Assembly: GCA_021234155.1 (NCBI GenBank) | Contig: JAJEKV010000059.1 | Location: 2,186,182-2,250,181, forward strand | Length of the DNA: 64,000 nucleotides | Direction of reading: 5' to 3' | Origin: Isoetes taiwanensis | Lineage: Eukaryota > Streptophyta > Lycopodiopsida > Isoetales > Isoetaceae | Shown: positions 52,781 through 62,615 of the stretch, in pieces | How the letters are laid out: every line of letters starts with the position of its first letter | How positions within the stretch are numbered: the stretch's first letter is position 1 | Notes under the pieces: model-generated | What the model saw: only the letters and a program-made list of their open reading frames with translations | What the model was told of the DNA's origin: nothing | The model's database searches: none | Position numbers and translations under genes: made by a program

Positions 52781-54830
52781 ATTACATCACCAATAGATGA
52801 GCGTCAAACTTTGTTCCTTAAAAATCATTATGATGTGTTTTCTAATGATCTTCCCACAACAAGCTGAGATTAATTGCCAACTTGATGAGTTACTTCAAGA
52901 TGGTTTGATTCAGCATAGCTCTTCACCTTTTGGTGTACCAGTGTTACTGATAAAGGACAAGGATAATTCTTGGCGTATGCATATTGATTATCGTGCCTTG
53001 AATAAGATTATGATAAAAAGCAAGGTGCTAAGGTTTTGTTAGCCGTCTAGATCTTAAGTCTGGCTATTGACAACCTAAGGTTGTGCAAGAAGACGTGCAT
53101 AAAATAGCACTTCGGACAACTGTTGGACATTATGAGTTTCTAGTCATGCCATTTTGGTCTCACTAATGCGCCAACTTCCTTTACAAGGCTAATGGGCGAA
53201 TTTTTGAGAATGTGCATGGTCATTTTGCAGTTGTTTTCTTTGATGATATCTTAGTTTTAGCAAGTCAATGGACGAACATTACTTGCATTTGTGAGAAGTT
53301 CTTTTCTTGCAATCAGGAATTGAATCTTTTGGCCATATTGTTTGCAGTGAAGGTTTTCAGTGGACCTTAGCAAAGTGCATGGAATTTTGAGTTGGCTGAT
53401 TCCATCTTTACTATTGGCAGGTCAATAGAAGAACATTAAGAAAGCATTACGCTTAAGTTTAGGAAAAGAGATTGACTACGTAGCCCATTTTGTTTGTGGC
53501 GGAGGTCTCAAAGGAGATCCTAGCAAAGTGCCTGCAATTTTAAGTTGGTCTAGTACATCTTCAATGACTGCTTTGCGTTCTTTTTTGGGATTGTGCAGTT
53601 ATTATAGAAAATTTGTTAAAAATTTTGCTAGCATTGCTTCAGCACTCCATCTTTTAGTAAAGAAAGATGTTCCATTCTTGTGGAGTGATAATCAAGAAGT
53701 TGCTTTTCAAGCTTTGAAGGGTGTTATGGTTCACCTTTCTGTGCTGCATTTAACAAAGTTTGGAGTACCCTAATTCTTGAATATTAATGCTAGTGGTACT
53801 GCTTTGGGTGCAGTTTTGATGCAAGGTGGTCATCCTCTCGCTTTTAGAAATTGCAAATGTTTGGACCCCTAAAGTCATTATGATAAAGAAATTGTTGTCA
53901 TACATGCTTTGAAAATTTGGCGTCACTATGTCTTGGGCTATGCCGTCCATATTGTGACAGATCATCAAAGCATTAAGCATATGACTTTAGTCTGTGGATT
54001 TCTTTTATGCAGGAGTACAAACAAATGTCTGCAGGAATTATCACTAGAGTAAGGAGAATGTGGTTGCTGATGAGTTAAGTAAATGAGGTTATGAGGTATG
54101 TTTAGTGTCCTCGTGGGGATAGTGGAACTTTGGCTAAGATTGAACCCTATTTCACTTGGCCTGGCTTACGTCCGGATGTGATGGTTCATTTATTATGTGC
54201 CAAAGGACTCAGAAAGCACCTAGGAAACCTCATAGTGTTCCTTTGTCTGTGCCTATTCTGCAAAATAAATGGGAACAAGTTATTATGGATTTTATTGTAT
54301 GTTGCCCTCGGAAATATCATATGATTTAGAAAGTTGTATCTAAGTTACAGCAGATAATGACTTTTAAAGGAGGTGAATGAATGTGGATGAGGATTCACAA
54401 AGGCCACTTTAAGAAGGACGCGCGTAAGAAAGACCTTAAGTTGGCACCTCAGTTCCATGAATAATTTTAAGTCATTACTATTGTTAAGGATAAATGCATA
54501 TAAGTTAAGATTACCTCGAGGTTGGAAGATGCATATTATAGTAAAAAAAATTTTGTGTAACACTTATCAAGGAAAAAATTTGTTTCAAGTAGGGCGGATA
54601 AGTGAGGAAGAAACTTATCAAGTAAAAGATTTGCCTCAAGTAGGGCGGATAAGTGAGGAAGAAACTTATCAAGGAAAAGATTTGCCTCAAGTAGGGCGGA
54701 TAAGTGAGGGAGAATTGATTGAGGATCTGGAGTCAATTCTGAATGGTAAATGCACTAGTGCTTCTAAGAAATATTTGGATAAGTTTGTCAATAAGACCTT
54801 GGAGGACGCTTCATAGGTTTATGGCAATTG
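52781..54830 (+). pseudogene. Pol remnant: RT, RNase H, integrase start
   Basis: Fragments in order, through many stops and shifts: ERQTLFLKNHYDVFSNDLP; LLQDGLIQHSSSPFGVPVLL with DNSWRMHIDYRALNKI (RT); GHFAVVFFDDILVLA at about 53220 (YxDD box with the Tyr changed to Phe); MTALRSFLGLCSYYRKFVKN and FLWSDNQEVAFQALKG; then RNase H (SGTALGAVLMQGGHPLAF, SHYDKEIVVIHALKIWRHYV); ending with the integrase zinc region (EPYFTWPGLRPDVMVHLLC) and WEQVIMDFIVCCPRKYH. No function is possible. Confidence 0.85.
54568..54712 (+). repeat. 57 bp tandem repeat, ~2.6 units, in the gypsy 3' coding debris
   Basis: Units read QGKNLFQVGRISEEETY, QVKDLPQVGRISEEETY, QGKDLPQVGRISEGE (19 codons each). Frame is kept across all three, so the repeat arose while the region was coding or is recent. 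Confidence 0.8.
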
Positions 54831-55189
54831 ATTAGATGCTCATTCCGGTATTCTACAGGAATACAAAGATCGGAAGGCACAAGACATTGAAAAGGCTTCT
54901 ACTAGCCGGCCTCAAAGAGGGCCAAGAAAGGACTATGCTAAGATGGCATAAGGATTGTAGCACCCCTGCAGCAGAGGACCACTGCAATGTCAAGGGGGAG
55001 GGAATGCAATATGCATAGGACGTGGAGCATGCGTATGCATGCAAGGTGTGCATGCAGGGCATGCGCATGGGTTGGCTAGCTATAAAGATGCTCGGGGGAG
55101 AGCTCTTGGGGCATTCAGGATCTGTGCTGAGCTCGTGATTGGGTGGCAGTATAGCTAGCACGTCATGTGTTCGTTTCACCTTCACTCAC

Positions 55190-55959
55190 AGTCAGGTGGG
55201 CTCTTGTGCACAGGCCGAATCTACTTGTGATCTAACAGAGCATCTAGGAGCATGCTACTAGGCTGGGTCTCTACCCCCCTTCCCCAAACAAGGAGATATC
55301 ACAGAATAACAACAAAGAGCATCATCATCACAAACAAGATAGAATAACATCTAATTCTATCTACCACAGAACTACTCCTATCATCTAGAAGGGGTTCATT
55401 CTTAGGGCTTCTATCTGGAGATCTAAGAAGGATCTAAGAATGAAACAAAATGCTAGATCGCCTCAATACTAGCCTGTAAGCTGGCATTGAGGCTCGGATC
55501 GACTCCATACCTTCATCTTGATTGGCGCCCATCTCCACAATGTGCCGAACTGCCCTGAAACTGCTGCTGCTACTCTAAACGATGCTGCAAGTCAGCTCCT
55601 CTCTCCAAAAGAGTCAGATTTGTATGCTCAGGCGCAGCAAACAGAGTAAGCCAGCCCTAATGCAATGAAACTTGGCATTAGGGTTTCTTGACCCTTTTAA
55701 GTGACGAAATTTTAGGGCTTTATGCCCTAAAGGCTCCCATTGGTCAATTGCCACATGGCAAAGGGGCATTGGCAAGTTAATGTTCCATATGTTAGTGTTC
55801 CTTAGATGCAAATATGTGATATTTGCATCAACATGATATGGTTGTATATACTTACAACCATATGTGGGTCTCAAGTACGTGGCTTCCGGAGCTACGTACT
55901 AGTGACGTACATGTATAATATACGTATTCATAGCGTATATTATACTGGAACGTCACATT
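55190..55959 (-). repeat. Truncated LTR, same family as the 4710-29159 element, inverted
   Basis: Read on the minus strand it begins TGTGACGTTCCAGTATA at 55959, as the large LTRs do, and later has GGGTAGAGACC, ATGCTCCTAG and CGGCCTGTGCACAAGAGCCC, as near 5390-5470. It stops at about 55190, after roughly the first half. Divergence from the other copies is high. Confidence 0.7.
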
Positions 55960-55972
55960 CTCCCCACCTTGA
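55960..55972 (-). promoter_or_regulatory. Polypurine tract before the inverted LTR
   Basis: The minus strand reads AAGGTGGGGAGAA directly before TGTGACG, and GATGCTGCGGACAGCATCAA upstream parallels CTGAGGACAGCATT near 27468. The LTR is therefore a 3' LTR whose interior lies to the right. Confidence 0.7.
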
Positions 55973-56699
55973 ATTGATGCTGTCCGCAGCATCACGGTTC
56001 TCCCCACCTTTGGGAACAACATACCCTTCTAACTCTCCCTACCTTTACCTATTCGCATCCTGCAAAACAAGCAATTACTCCAACAACATATTATTAATAA
56101 AATTAGAGTTCACACATACAACTTTATGCAAGGTCAAAGTTCCTTGCTTACACCTACAAAACTACAACAAGCCTAATTTAACTACGGCCCGCCGCTTGTT
56201 GTTGCTCTCTTCACGAGTTTCCGCCTAGTGTGACTCCATGCACTCCACGTCTTCTTCACTGACCTGCATAGGCACATAAGCTATTAATTTAATTAATTAA
56301 GTTGGTTGTTATGGGAACCACCCATAATTTAACCTAAAGTATGGATGCAAGCATAACTTCCCGGCTAAGAAGATTATGATTCTTCTATCATCGCCGAGGA
56401 AGCATGCACTAAATGCCTAAATGCGCTAATGCCTACACCTCTCCCTTGGGCTGTGTAGGGACGAGGTGGTTCCCTATCCTATATGACACATGCCCTAATA
56501 ACCATCATTCAAATAAATTGGGAATATGTCTTAATTTTTGGAGTGTTTTCAAAGTGTGCCTTTTTAGTAGCATATAAAAATCTACACGTTTCACCCCAAA
56601 AGTATGCAAACGTAATTTCATATTATTCACAAAAAAGCCAATACTTGGCAATATAGCACACATTGCAGAAAACGTGAAGAAGAAAATTTACATAATTAT
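55973..56699. other. 3' noncoding region between the inverted LTR and the DUF7869-type gene
   Basis: On the minus strand a CCTATGCAG acceptor near 56265 is followed by VSEEDVECMESH and a stop. TTGTTTTGCAGGATGCG near 56060 is another acceptor-like site. AT-rich otherwise. These could be 3' exons or UTR of the minus-strand gene, or retroelement interior. Confidence 0.4.
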
Positions 56700-59530
56700 T
56701 CAAGTTTCTTCAAGCAACCCCAATGATATCATAGCCTTCTTCCTTATCTCTTGAGGTATTGTAATCCTCACATTTCTACCTGGAACTGTTTTTGGAGTCC
56801 ATGAGTACAATACACTTTCATGGTCTAGCCAAACGTCCGGATCACTAGGATTTCTCCTCCATTTCTTTGTCCAACAGTCTAAGTATCTTTCTTTATCCGA
56901 CACATTGGTCAACTGATGCACTGGACACCACCATTCCACCCGCACATGGTTGAAGTTAATATTACCTTCTTCTTTGCAAATATCAGAGATGGTGTATCCC
57001 AACCACACTGGATAGGTCTCTATATCTGATGGCTTTACTACCACAAATTGGTGGCACTCCAAATCAGTGGAAGGTTCATAAGCTTCCAAGCCTAGATACT
57101 TTGGCCTATTACTCTTAGGACCAACATAGTGCTTGTCAGAAGGAGGAAGAGCATACTGCTTACGAATGCTACTAACAGTGTCATCAACATCCTCTGCACC
57201 TGCCAAGGTCTTCCATCTAGTTCCAGGCAACCACCCTTCTTTCAATTCTTCTGTGGATGTGTCTACCTCTCCCAACAAGTTAATCACCTTCTTCCAATAA
57301 GCTACCAATGCACGACTGGTGTCATCGGGGTTGGTTTGCCAATGCTTTATATAATCCGCAATTCCGTCCTTAGTCAATCCTAATTGCTTCACTTCTTTAG
57401 TAGGCTTAAGAGCTTTAGGTTGACCTGGAGGTATCATAGGCTTCCCATTCTCATCCCTACGCCATATTTCCTCCCCTCCTCTCCACTCTTCCTCTGAAGG
57501 TCTCATCTTCCATTGAAATATTGGAATCCCATCTCTTACCCAGAAAGTGAATTAGAGAGGCCTAGAATGACCTTCAAGATCCAAGGCATAACCATCCACA
57601 AAACTCTTCCAATCAGGCACTTCTTCTATGAGAGAGCCTATAGGGTTCGGAGTAGTGCATTCATGGAAAATTTCCATTAGCCTAGGAAAGTTGGTCACCG
57701 TCTGCTGCTTCAGTACACAACTATACTTGCCAAATAATGCATCCACATCCTCATGGGTATGCCCGGGCATCAAAAACCCCAAATTAACTCTTTCGAATAT
57801 GCCCACAGCTGTCAAGTAGGATAGGAAATAAAACATCCACTTGTTCTTATTTTGGCCAGCACAATTATCAAGTTGCAAGAGGAGCCTTCGAGGCAGATCT
57901 TGAGCTCTAGCACGTGAAGTGGAAGCTCTAGGCTGTGCACTATATCCATGCTTCCTGAACCTTGCCTTGTTAATCTTCTCTACATTGTTAGGGTTTCCAT
58001 CTAACAATGCACCATGTAGTGCCTGACTAGCTGTAGGGTCTTGTAGGTGACCATTATAACCAATTTCATAGTTTCTCAAACACCTCATGATACTCCCAAT
58101 ATGAAAGTCTGGACCATCACTCCACAACTCCAAACTGAAGTGGCCATAATAGGTTTGAGCTTTCCCATGCAAGATTGCCCCCGTCATTGAGATCTGCAAA
58201 GGGTATGATCTACCACAAGACTTTGGTATGTACTTGAATTGTGGAAGACAAGTCTTTTGCTGGTCCATCTTGTCATGTATAATACATAAATAGTTATTAG
58301 GTTCCAATGCAGATAAGGTCCTCCACATCCAATAACATGATCTACATGATAGCTGATCAGTCATGTGGTCCTTGATATGCTCCCTTATCCTAGCCCTTTG
58401 ACTTGGTTGCACGGTCTTATCAAGAGTCTCCTTCAACTTAGCACACAAATTGCACTTTGCAAAGTTGTTTGAAGTTGCTATGATCACATGAGGGAAATGC
58501 TTCTTCCATAGCCTACTAAAGCTAGGTTGGGATATTGGAAGAATTTCCAACTCTCGAAGTAGGGAATTCACTTCCTCCAAAATACTTTTTTGAGTGCAAT
58601 GTGATGGTAACCTTTTCTCAACAACTGCTATTCCCTTCTCATCCCTTTTGCTTTTGTGTGGCATACGCTCTGCATTGAACTCAACATATTTTTCAAATAT
58701 CTCCTTGGCAGCCATTATCCTAGCGGTTGGTCTCAACAAGCCATTATTTCCATGCAAAGCAATCCTGGTCCCTTCTGCCTGCTTTTTTTGATAATTGTAC
58801 CATGATGAATCTGGAATTGCTGGATACTCTGCCATGCTCTTTTACATATCCATTTCCCTAGCAAAGGGTACCTTTTATTGTTTGGATTTCTTTCATCCTG
58901 AAGTGCACACTCGAAAATTGAGTACATGTAGGTCCTCCTTTCATCAATAGTATACTCTTGAAGAGTGGCTCTTGCTTCCACTAATTGTTCTATTGTGAAG
59001 AATTGCATACAACGACTCCAACAACAAGTTAAGCCCCTAACCTTCGTCATAGTATCACGTGTAGTATCACTAGTCAACTTGGCTCTCTTGCTAGGATAAT
59101 GTCTGGCAACTGATACTTCTCCCCGTTTGCCTAGGTTCAGGGTACCCACTGCCAATGGATCAGGATCAAGACAATCAGTATCCCCAACAACCTCTGGCTC
59201 TGGAAAAAGGTAATCCTCCACAAATTGAACACTGTTTATAGGCCATGGCATGATGCAAGGAACCTCCAATTGCTTGACACAACCAAAACATTCCTTGTCA
59301 CCCAATCCCTTACCTTTCCAGTTGTCTTCCAACATTGAAATTGCAATACCAAGTTTGTCTTCCCCTAGCCTTTCATCATTAACAGCCTGCCCAGGATCTG
59401 CCAATACAATGACTCCTTGGCCTACTATTTCCTTGTTGCACTTGTGCATGAGTTTCACCTTCTTGTTCCTCCATTGCACTATGTAGGACCATTTGCTTTT
59501 CTTCAACATTTTGTTTTGGAGGGGCACCAT
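56700..59530 (-). pseudogene. DUF7869-type protein gene (possible transposase), frameshift plus one stop
   Basis: Part 1 (59530-58830, ATG at MVPLQNKMLKK after a TCTCTAG acceptor-like site) has DPGQAVNDERLG, KLTSDTTRDTMTKVRGLTCC, CMQFFTIEQLVEARATLQEY and ends LLGKWICKRAW. Near 58825 the frame must shift by one to continue as PAIPDSSWYNYQKKQAEGTR. Part 2 (58835-57552) holds CNLC (128-131) and CRSC (164-167), which look like zinc ligands. It also holds NYLCIIHDKMDQQKT (D188), LLLQLDNCAGQNKNK (D323) and GFLMPGHTHEDVDALFGKYS (D363/D365). A TAA at 57552-57554 is the only break before part 3 (57551-56700, same frame: DTSTEELKEGWLPGTRW, VEWWCPVHQLTN, VPGRNVRITIPQEIRKK). Total about 950 codons. The LDNC..QNKN plus GHTHEDVD pair is the signature I know as DUF7869, frequent in plants and animals and of unproven role. 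Spaced acidic residues suggest an RNase H-like nuclease (inference). Confidence 0.75.
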
Positions 59531-60031
59531 TGACCTAGAGAAATTACACCATTTGTAGTAAATGACCAAAGAGTATGTGAATATCATAAGAAAAATACGT
59601 ACATTCCTGACATAAAAAGAGTTAAAACGAAATATGTAAAAAAATAGGATAATCCTTACAAATATGCCTAATTTACTTATATGGATAAAAATCGAAAAGG
59701 ACGAAATTAGTTAAAACGAGAAATATCCAAGCAATTGTGATAATTTAATAAGCCTGTTGAATACTTTATGTGGACATAGAAATCGAGGAAATGAAATCTA
59801 AAATGTATTTAAATATTAAATGATCAAAAGTGAGAAAAGACATATGAAGTATCTTTTTCGGGTTTTCAAAAAAGCAACCGTAAATATTAAATGCCTTAAA
59901 TGCAATATTCCCCATATATACCCCATATATTCCCTAGATGCTATACCTGTCGGGTATATCGTACGCCTGGCGTGTGTTCAGGTAATTAAGTATTTGCACT
60001 CATTATATTTGCCCTAAATTCCAATTGTGCC
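59531..60031. other. Region between the DUF7869-type gene and the next promoter
   Basis: AT-rich. The minus-strand end (59535-59590) looks like an intron 3' end, so a leading exon of the DUF7869-type gene may lie here or farther right. One GTACGCCTGGCGTGTGT near-palindrome is at 59961. Confidence 0.4.
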
Positions 60032-60038
60032 TATATAA
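60032..60038 (+). promoter_or_regulatory. TATA box of the gene at 61074
   Basis: GTGCCTATATAAGCAGAATTC is a consensus core promoter. Transcription would start near 60065, leaving a 5' UTR exon to 60229. Confidence 0.7.
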
Positions 60039-60290
60039 GCAGAATTCACGCTCCAAAATTTCACGCTTCTGCTTCCGCTTCCACCGCTTCCGCAATTCCG
60101 CTCAGCCTTCTGGGTTCTGCATACGATTGCATACTAGCCTTCTAACACCTTTGGTTCCTTCCGAAGTAAGCGGCCTTCGAGAGTTCGTGATTCCTTTCGA
60201 AGCAAACTACAAAGGCTACATAGTTTAAGGTGAGTTTCTTTCTAGATGCTAGATGTTTCTATGGGTGTATTACAAGAAGAGAAAGCGGAT

Positions 60291-60380
60291 CTTACTCGAG
60301 CCGAAGAAAGCGGATGATGTTTCTGGAAGCAAGGTTAGCTTCTCATACACTTCATCCGCTTTCCTTCTGGCCCGAGTAAG
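60291..60380. repeat. 90-nt foldback in the 5' UTR intron
   Basis: CTTACTCGAGCCGAAGAAAG and CGGATGA pair with TCATCCG and CTTTCCTTCTGGCCCGAGTAAG. A third, diverged copy of the right arm follows (CTCATCTTCTTTCCTTCTGG then CTCGAGTAAG, to about 60436). Confidence 0.75.
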
Positions 60381-60501
60381 GGAAGCAAGATTAGCTTTCT
60401 CATAAACCTCATCTTCTTTCCTTCTGGCTCGAGTAAGTCCTTGCTTTTTCTTCTTGAATGAATGCTGTAGCATGCATGAGTGGAACATCAGTTTTATTTT
60501 T

Positions 60502-60623
60502 AGAACAAATACTGAAGGATTTAGTCGAGACCATGGGACCAGATGATGTTCATGAAAGCAGGAGTAGCTTTTTATGAACTTCATCTGCTTCTTTGTCTCG
60601 ATCATTCTTTCAGTATTTGTTCT
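60502..60623. repeat. 122-nt foldback in the 5' UTR intron, miRNA-precursor-like
   Basis: AGAACAAATACTGAA, GTCGAGAC, GATGATGTTCAT and AAAGC pair with GCTTT, ATGAACTTCATC, GTCTCGA and TTCAGTATTTGTTCT. The stem is nearly continuous with small bulges, the size range of plant MIR stems. Confidence 0.7.
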
Positions 60624-60765
60624 TGAATAAAACATGTTGTGGCACTTAGAATTTCACAAAAGGCAAAGGCTAGTGTAATCTCACAAAAGAAACAGGCTAG
60701 TGTAATCTTTGAAAAAATTGGTTTCTCTTACCTTCCAGTTCTTTCATCCAAACCCCTTAGCCATC

Positions 60766-61030
60766 ACACGCTGGGCGTGTATGTTTTTCAACCAACCCCC
60801 TTAGCCATCACACGCTGGGCGTCAAATCATATTCCCTGTCCTTGATCCATTTTGCTGTTACACGCTTGGCGTGTTTTCCTTGACCGTGATCCATTTCTCT
60901 TACACGCTTCGCGTGTAATTTGTTTCCCTGTTCATATTACACTCTATATACACGCTGGGCTTGTATTCTTCTTGTCTGCACAATGCACGCCTAGCCTGTA
61001 TGTAAGTTAGTTAGAACACGCCAGGCGTGT
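60766..61030. repeat. Cluster of ACACGC-NNN-GCGTGT near-palindromes (7 sites)
   Basis: Sites: 60766-60780 and 60810-60822 (ACACGCTGGGCGT(GT)), 60860-60874 (ACACGCTTGGCGTGT), 60902-60916 (ACACGCTTCGCGTGT), 60950-60964 (ACACGCTGGGCTTGT), about 60983-60997 (GCACGCCTAGCCTGT), 61016-61030 (ACACGCCAGGCGTGT). The sequence between sites is mostly unrelated, so this is not a simple tandem repeat. The first two sites share a longer flank (CCCCTTAGCCATC). Confidence 0.85.
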
Positions 61031-61073
61031 ATTTCGTTATGTCAATACTAACATTCTGACTTCCTTCTAATAG

Positions 61074-61532
61074 ATGGCGCCAGAAGACCCTAGCCACACA
61101 GTTCCTAGCAGTCCAGAGGCTTCTAGCGTTCCTACACCTGCAGTGCCTGTTTTTCCTGCAGTGCCTAATCCCGCATATATACCAGTGACACCACCTATGT
61201 ACCCACTTCACTACTTGGAGCATCTGAGAGAATTATGCTTGGAGCGCCGAGCAGCTGTGAAATTAGCGTCTGATGTCCTGGGTGTGGCGAAGAGGATGGC
61301 CACCTTGAGTAATCATTTCGAGAAGGCAATTCATGAGCTGATCGAAGCAGATTCTCGCAACCGACAGCTAGAAATTCAGAACTCTGAATTACGATTCCTT
61401 GTGGCTAGCCTGTATGCCAGATTTCCGGTAGCTAACCCCGTGCCAGAGTTTGTTGCGGCTACAGATGAGGAAGGATCTGACCGGGAAGGTCAGGAAGATC
61501 AGGAAGGCATGACTAGATCTGTATCCCAGTAG
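61074..61532 (+). CDS. Unknown 152-residue protein, proline-rich N-terminus and coiled coil
   Basis: The ATG directly follows a splice acceptor of a 5' UTR intron, and a TATA box lies 1 kb upstream, so a real transcript is likely. Residues 1-42 are Pro/Ser/Val-rich (PTPAVPVFPAVPNPAYIPVT). Residues ~45-115 are a charged amphipathic helix (LEHLRELCLERRAAVKLASD, HFEKAIHELIEADSRNRQLE, IQNSELRFLVASLYARF) likely to form a coiled coil. The tail is acidic (EEGSDREGQEDQEG). TAG at 61530-61532. No signal peptide, no membrane segment, no known family. The layout resembles the small gene at 25095, which also has a Pro-rich N-terminus and a helical acidic end. Confidence 0.55.
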   Translation: MAPEDPSHTVPSSPEASSVPTPAVPVFPAVPNPAYIPVTPPMYPLHYLEHLRELCLERRAAVKLASDVLGVAKRMATLSNHFEKAIHELIEADSRNRQLEIQNSELRFLVASLYARFPVANPVPEFVAATDEEGSDREGQEDQEGMTRSVSQ

Positions 61533-61900
61533 GAAATGGGTTTTGATCCTAGATTGTAATCTAATTTTGTGATCGATATATCATTTTCGTGATGAACCCT
61601 AAACGGCTGTGTCTCACTCTATCTATTTTAACAGGTCAAGAGGGCATGGATATATCTGTATCTCCTCAGTTGGGAATGGATTTTATCCAATTCTGTAATC
61701 TTGGATTCTAATCCAATTTTATAAACTTTTGTAATCAATATATCATTTTTTGTGATGACCCAGCAGTATCTCGCATGGATATATCTGTATCTCCTCAGTT
61801 GGGAATGGATTTATCCATTCTGTAATCTTTGGATTCTGTAATCAATATATTATTTCCTGTGATCACCCAGCAGTATCTCGCCCTATCTATTTTAACATTT
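61480..61900 (+). repeat. Three diverged copies of the gene's 3' end
   Basis: The block GGTCA-GA-GGCATG-(A/G)-ATCTGTATC, then GGAATGG-TTTT-ATCC, TGTAATC, AATATATCATTTT-TGTGAT-ACCC occurs at 61485-61600 (with the coding end), 61635-61770 and 61772-61875. A TATTTTAACAG acceptor-like site precedes the second copy. Confidence 0.7.
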
Positions 61901-61946
61901 TCTCTACTTCACCATACTTTAACATACTTTACTCTACTGTACATAC

Positions 61947-62190
61947 CTTTAACAGTCGATTTCTTGGCCATGCAACAAATGTCCCGACGCTTTCACCAAC
62001 TGTATCCCCACCGGGGTGCCTGCGAGGTAACGATTCATCCTCAGCGCAGCAGTTAATGACTGTAACTCGAACATAGTTATCCCCGAGCGGAATTCCATGA
62101 CAGTTTGCAGTCGGATCAATGGAGTCGACCTTGCATAGTCCTACTTTTCTTTTCTGATTTGTTGTTAGCATAAAATATTCCTCCCCGACA
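61947..62190 (-). CDS. Exon resembling the DUF8039 domain of plant CACTA-type proteins
   Basis: A minus-strand exon with acceptor GATGTCTGCAG (before 62190) and donor AAAG|GTATGT (61947/61946). It reads VGEEYFMLTTNQKRKVGLCK, CHGIPLGDNYVRVTVINC, then VGESVGTFVAWPRNRLLK. The G-x-PLG-x-x-x-VRV ... GxxxGTFVAWP pattern is what I recall for the DUF8039 domain found in plant transposon proteins. Upstream and downstream exons are not found in the window. It lies between and opposite to two + strand genes. Confidence 0.5.
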
Positions 62191-62554
62191 CTGCAGACAT
62201 CAATTGCATGTTCAGAATACTAGTATTGCAAAATCACTCGGATGTATAAGTTAGAGGTGCGTACCAGAGTTTCGGTGCAGACATCTCGACTTCTCAAAAT
62301 CGCAGGCGCTCGCGAAATAGGATATTAGAGTGAGCCAAAGAAATTTGAAACATACAAATTCAAGATTAGGCGGGATAAAAGTAATAAATGAAAGACAGGC
62401 GGGCGGAAAGTTCGACTTTAGACAGAAGATTAGACATTTAGGCGGGATGAAGTAATTATTCAAAGTAATAAATCAAGGCGTACGGGTTTTTCAAACTGAT
62501 TTTGGTCGCGATTACTTTTAGGTCAAGAAGATTCATTTCAAATTCAAGCAGCTC
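62191..62554. other. No gene seen
   Basis: AT-rich with two GGCGGG(A/C)-GGAAAG/ATGAAG blocks near 62400-62450. Probably intron of the minus-strand gene and upstream region of the gene at 62616. Confidence 0.4.
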
Positions 62555-62608
62555 GAACGCTTATCCGAGCTTGAGCGCTTATCCGAGCTTGAGCGCTTAT
62601 CCGAGCAG
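62555..62608. repeat. 18-bp tandem repeat, 3 units, in the leader of the next gene
   Basis: GA(A/G)CGCTTATCCGAGCTT three times, just before the ATG at 62616. Confidence 0.85.
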
Positions 62609-62615
62609 ATTCGAT

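Larger units (their letters stand above)
51472..55190 (+). mobile_element. Decayed Ty3/gypsy retrotransposon
   Basis: Begins TGTGACGTCCCCAGC at the break of the CACTA gene, with a TATA box (CGTATAAATACTGG) at about 51485-51500, so this looks like a 5' LTR. Pol debris follows at 52781-54830, then CAATGTCAAGGGGGAGGGAA (purine tract) and a TGCAATATGC start that may be a 3' LTR from about 55003. Gag is not recognisable. The right end is lost where a minus-strand LTR begins near 55190. Confidence 0.65.
60230..61073 (+). other. Predicted 5' UTR intron (844 nt) with hairpins and palindromes
   Basis: Donor TTTAAG|GTGAGT at 60229/60230. Acceptor CTTCCTTCTAATAG ending at 61073, directly before the ATG. 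The intron holds two foldbacks and eight copies of an ACACGC-NNN-GCGTGT-like motif. Confidence 0.6.

Noticed and set aside
55973-59530. DUF7869-type gene as the coding region of the inverted LTR element
   Set aside because: Tempting because the PPT and LTR lie just 3' of it, but no matching LTR or primer site (GCTCTGATACCA on +) was seen to the right, and the related element at 4710-29159 has nothing similar inside.
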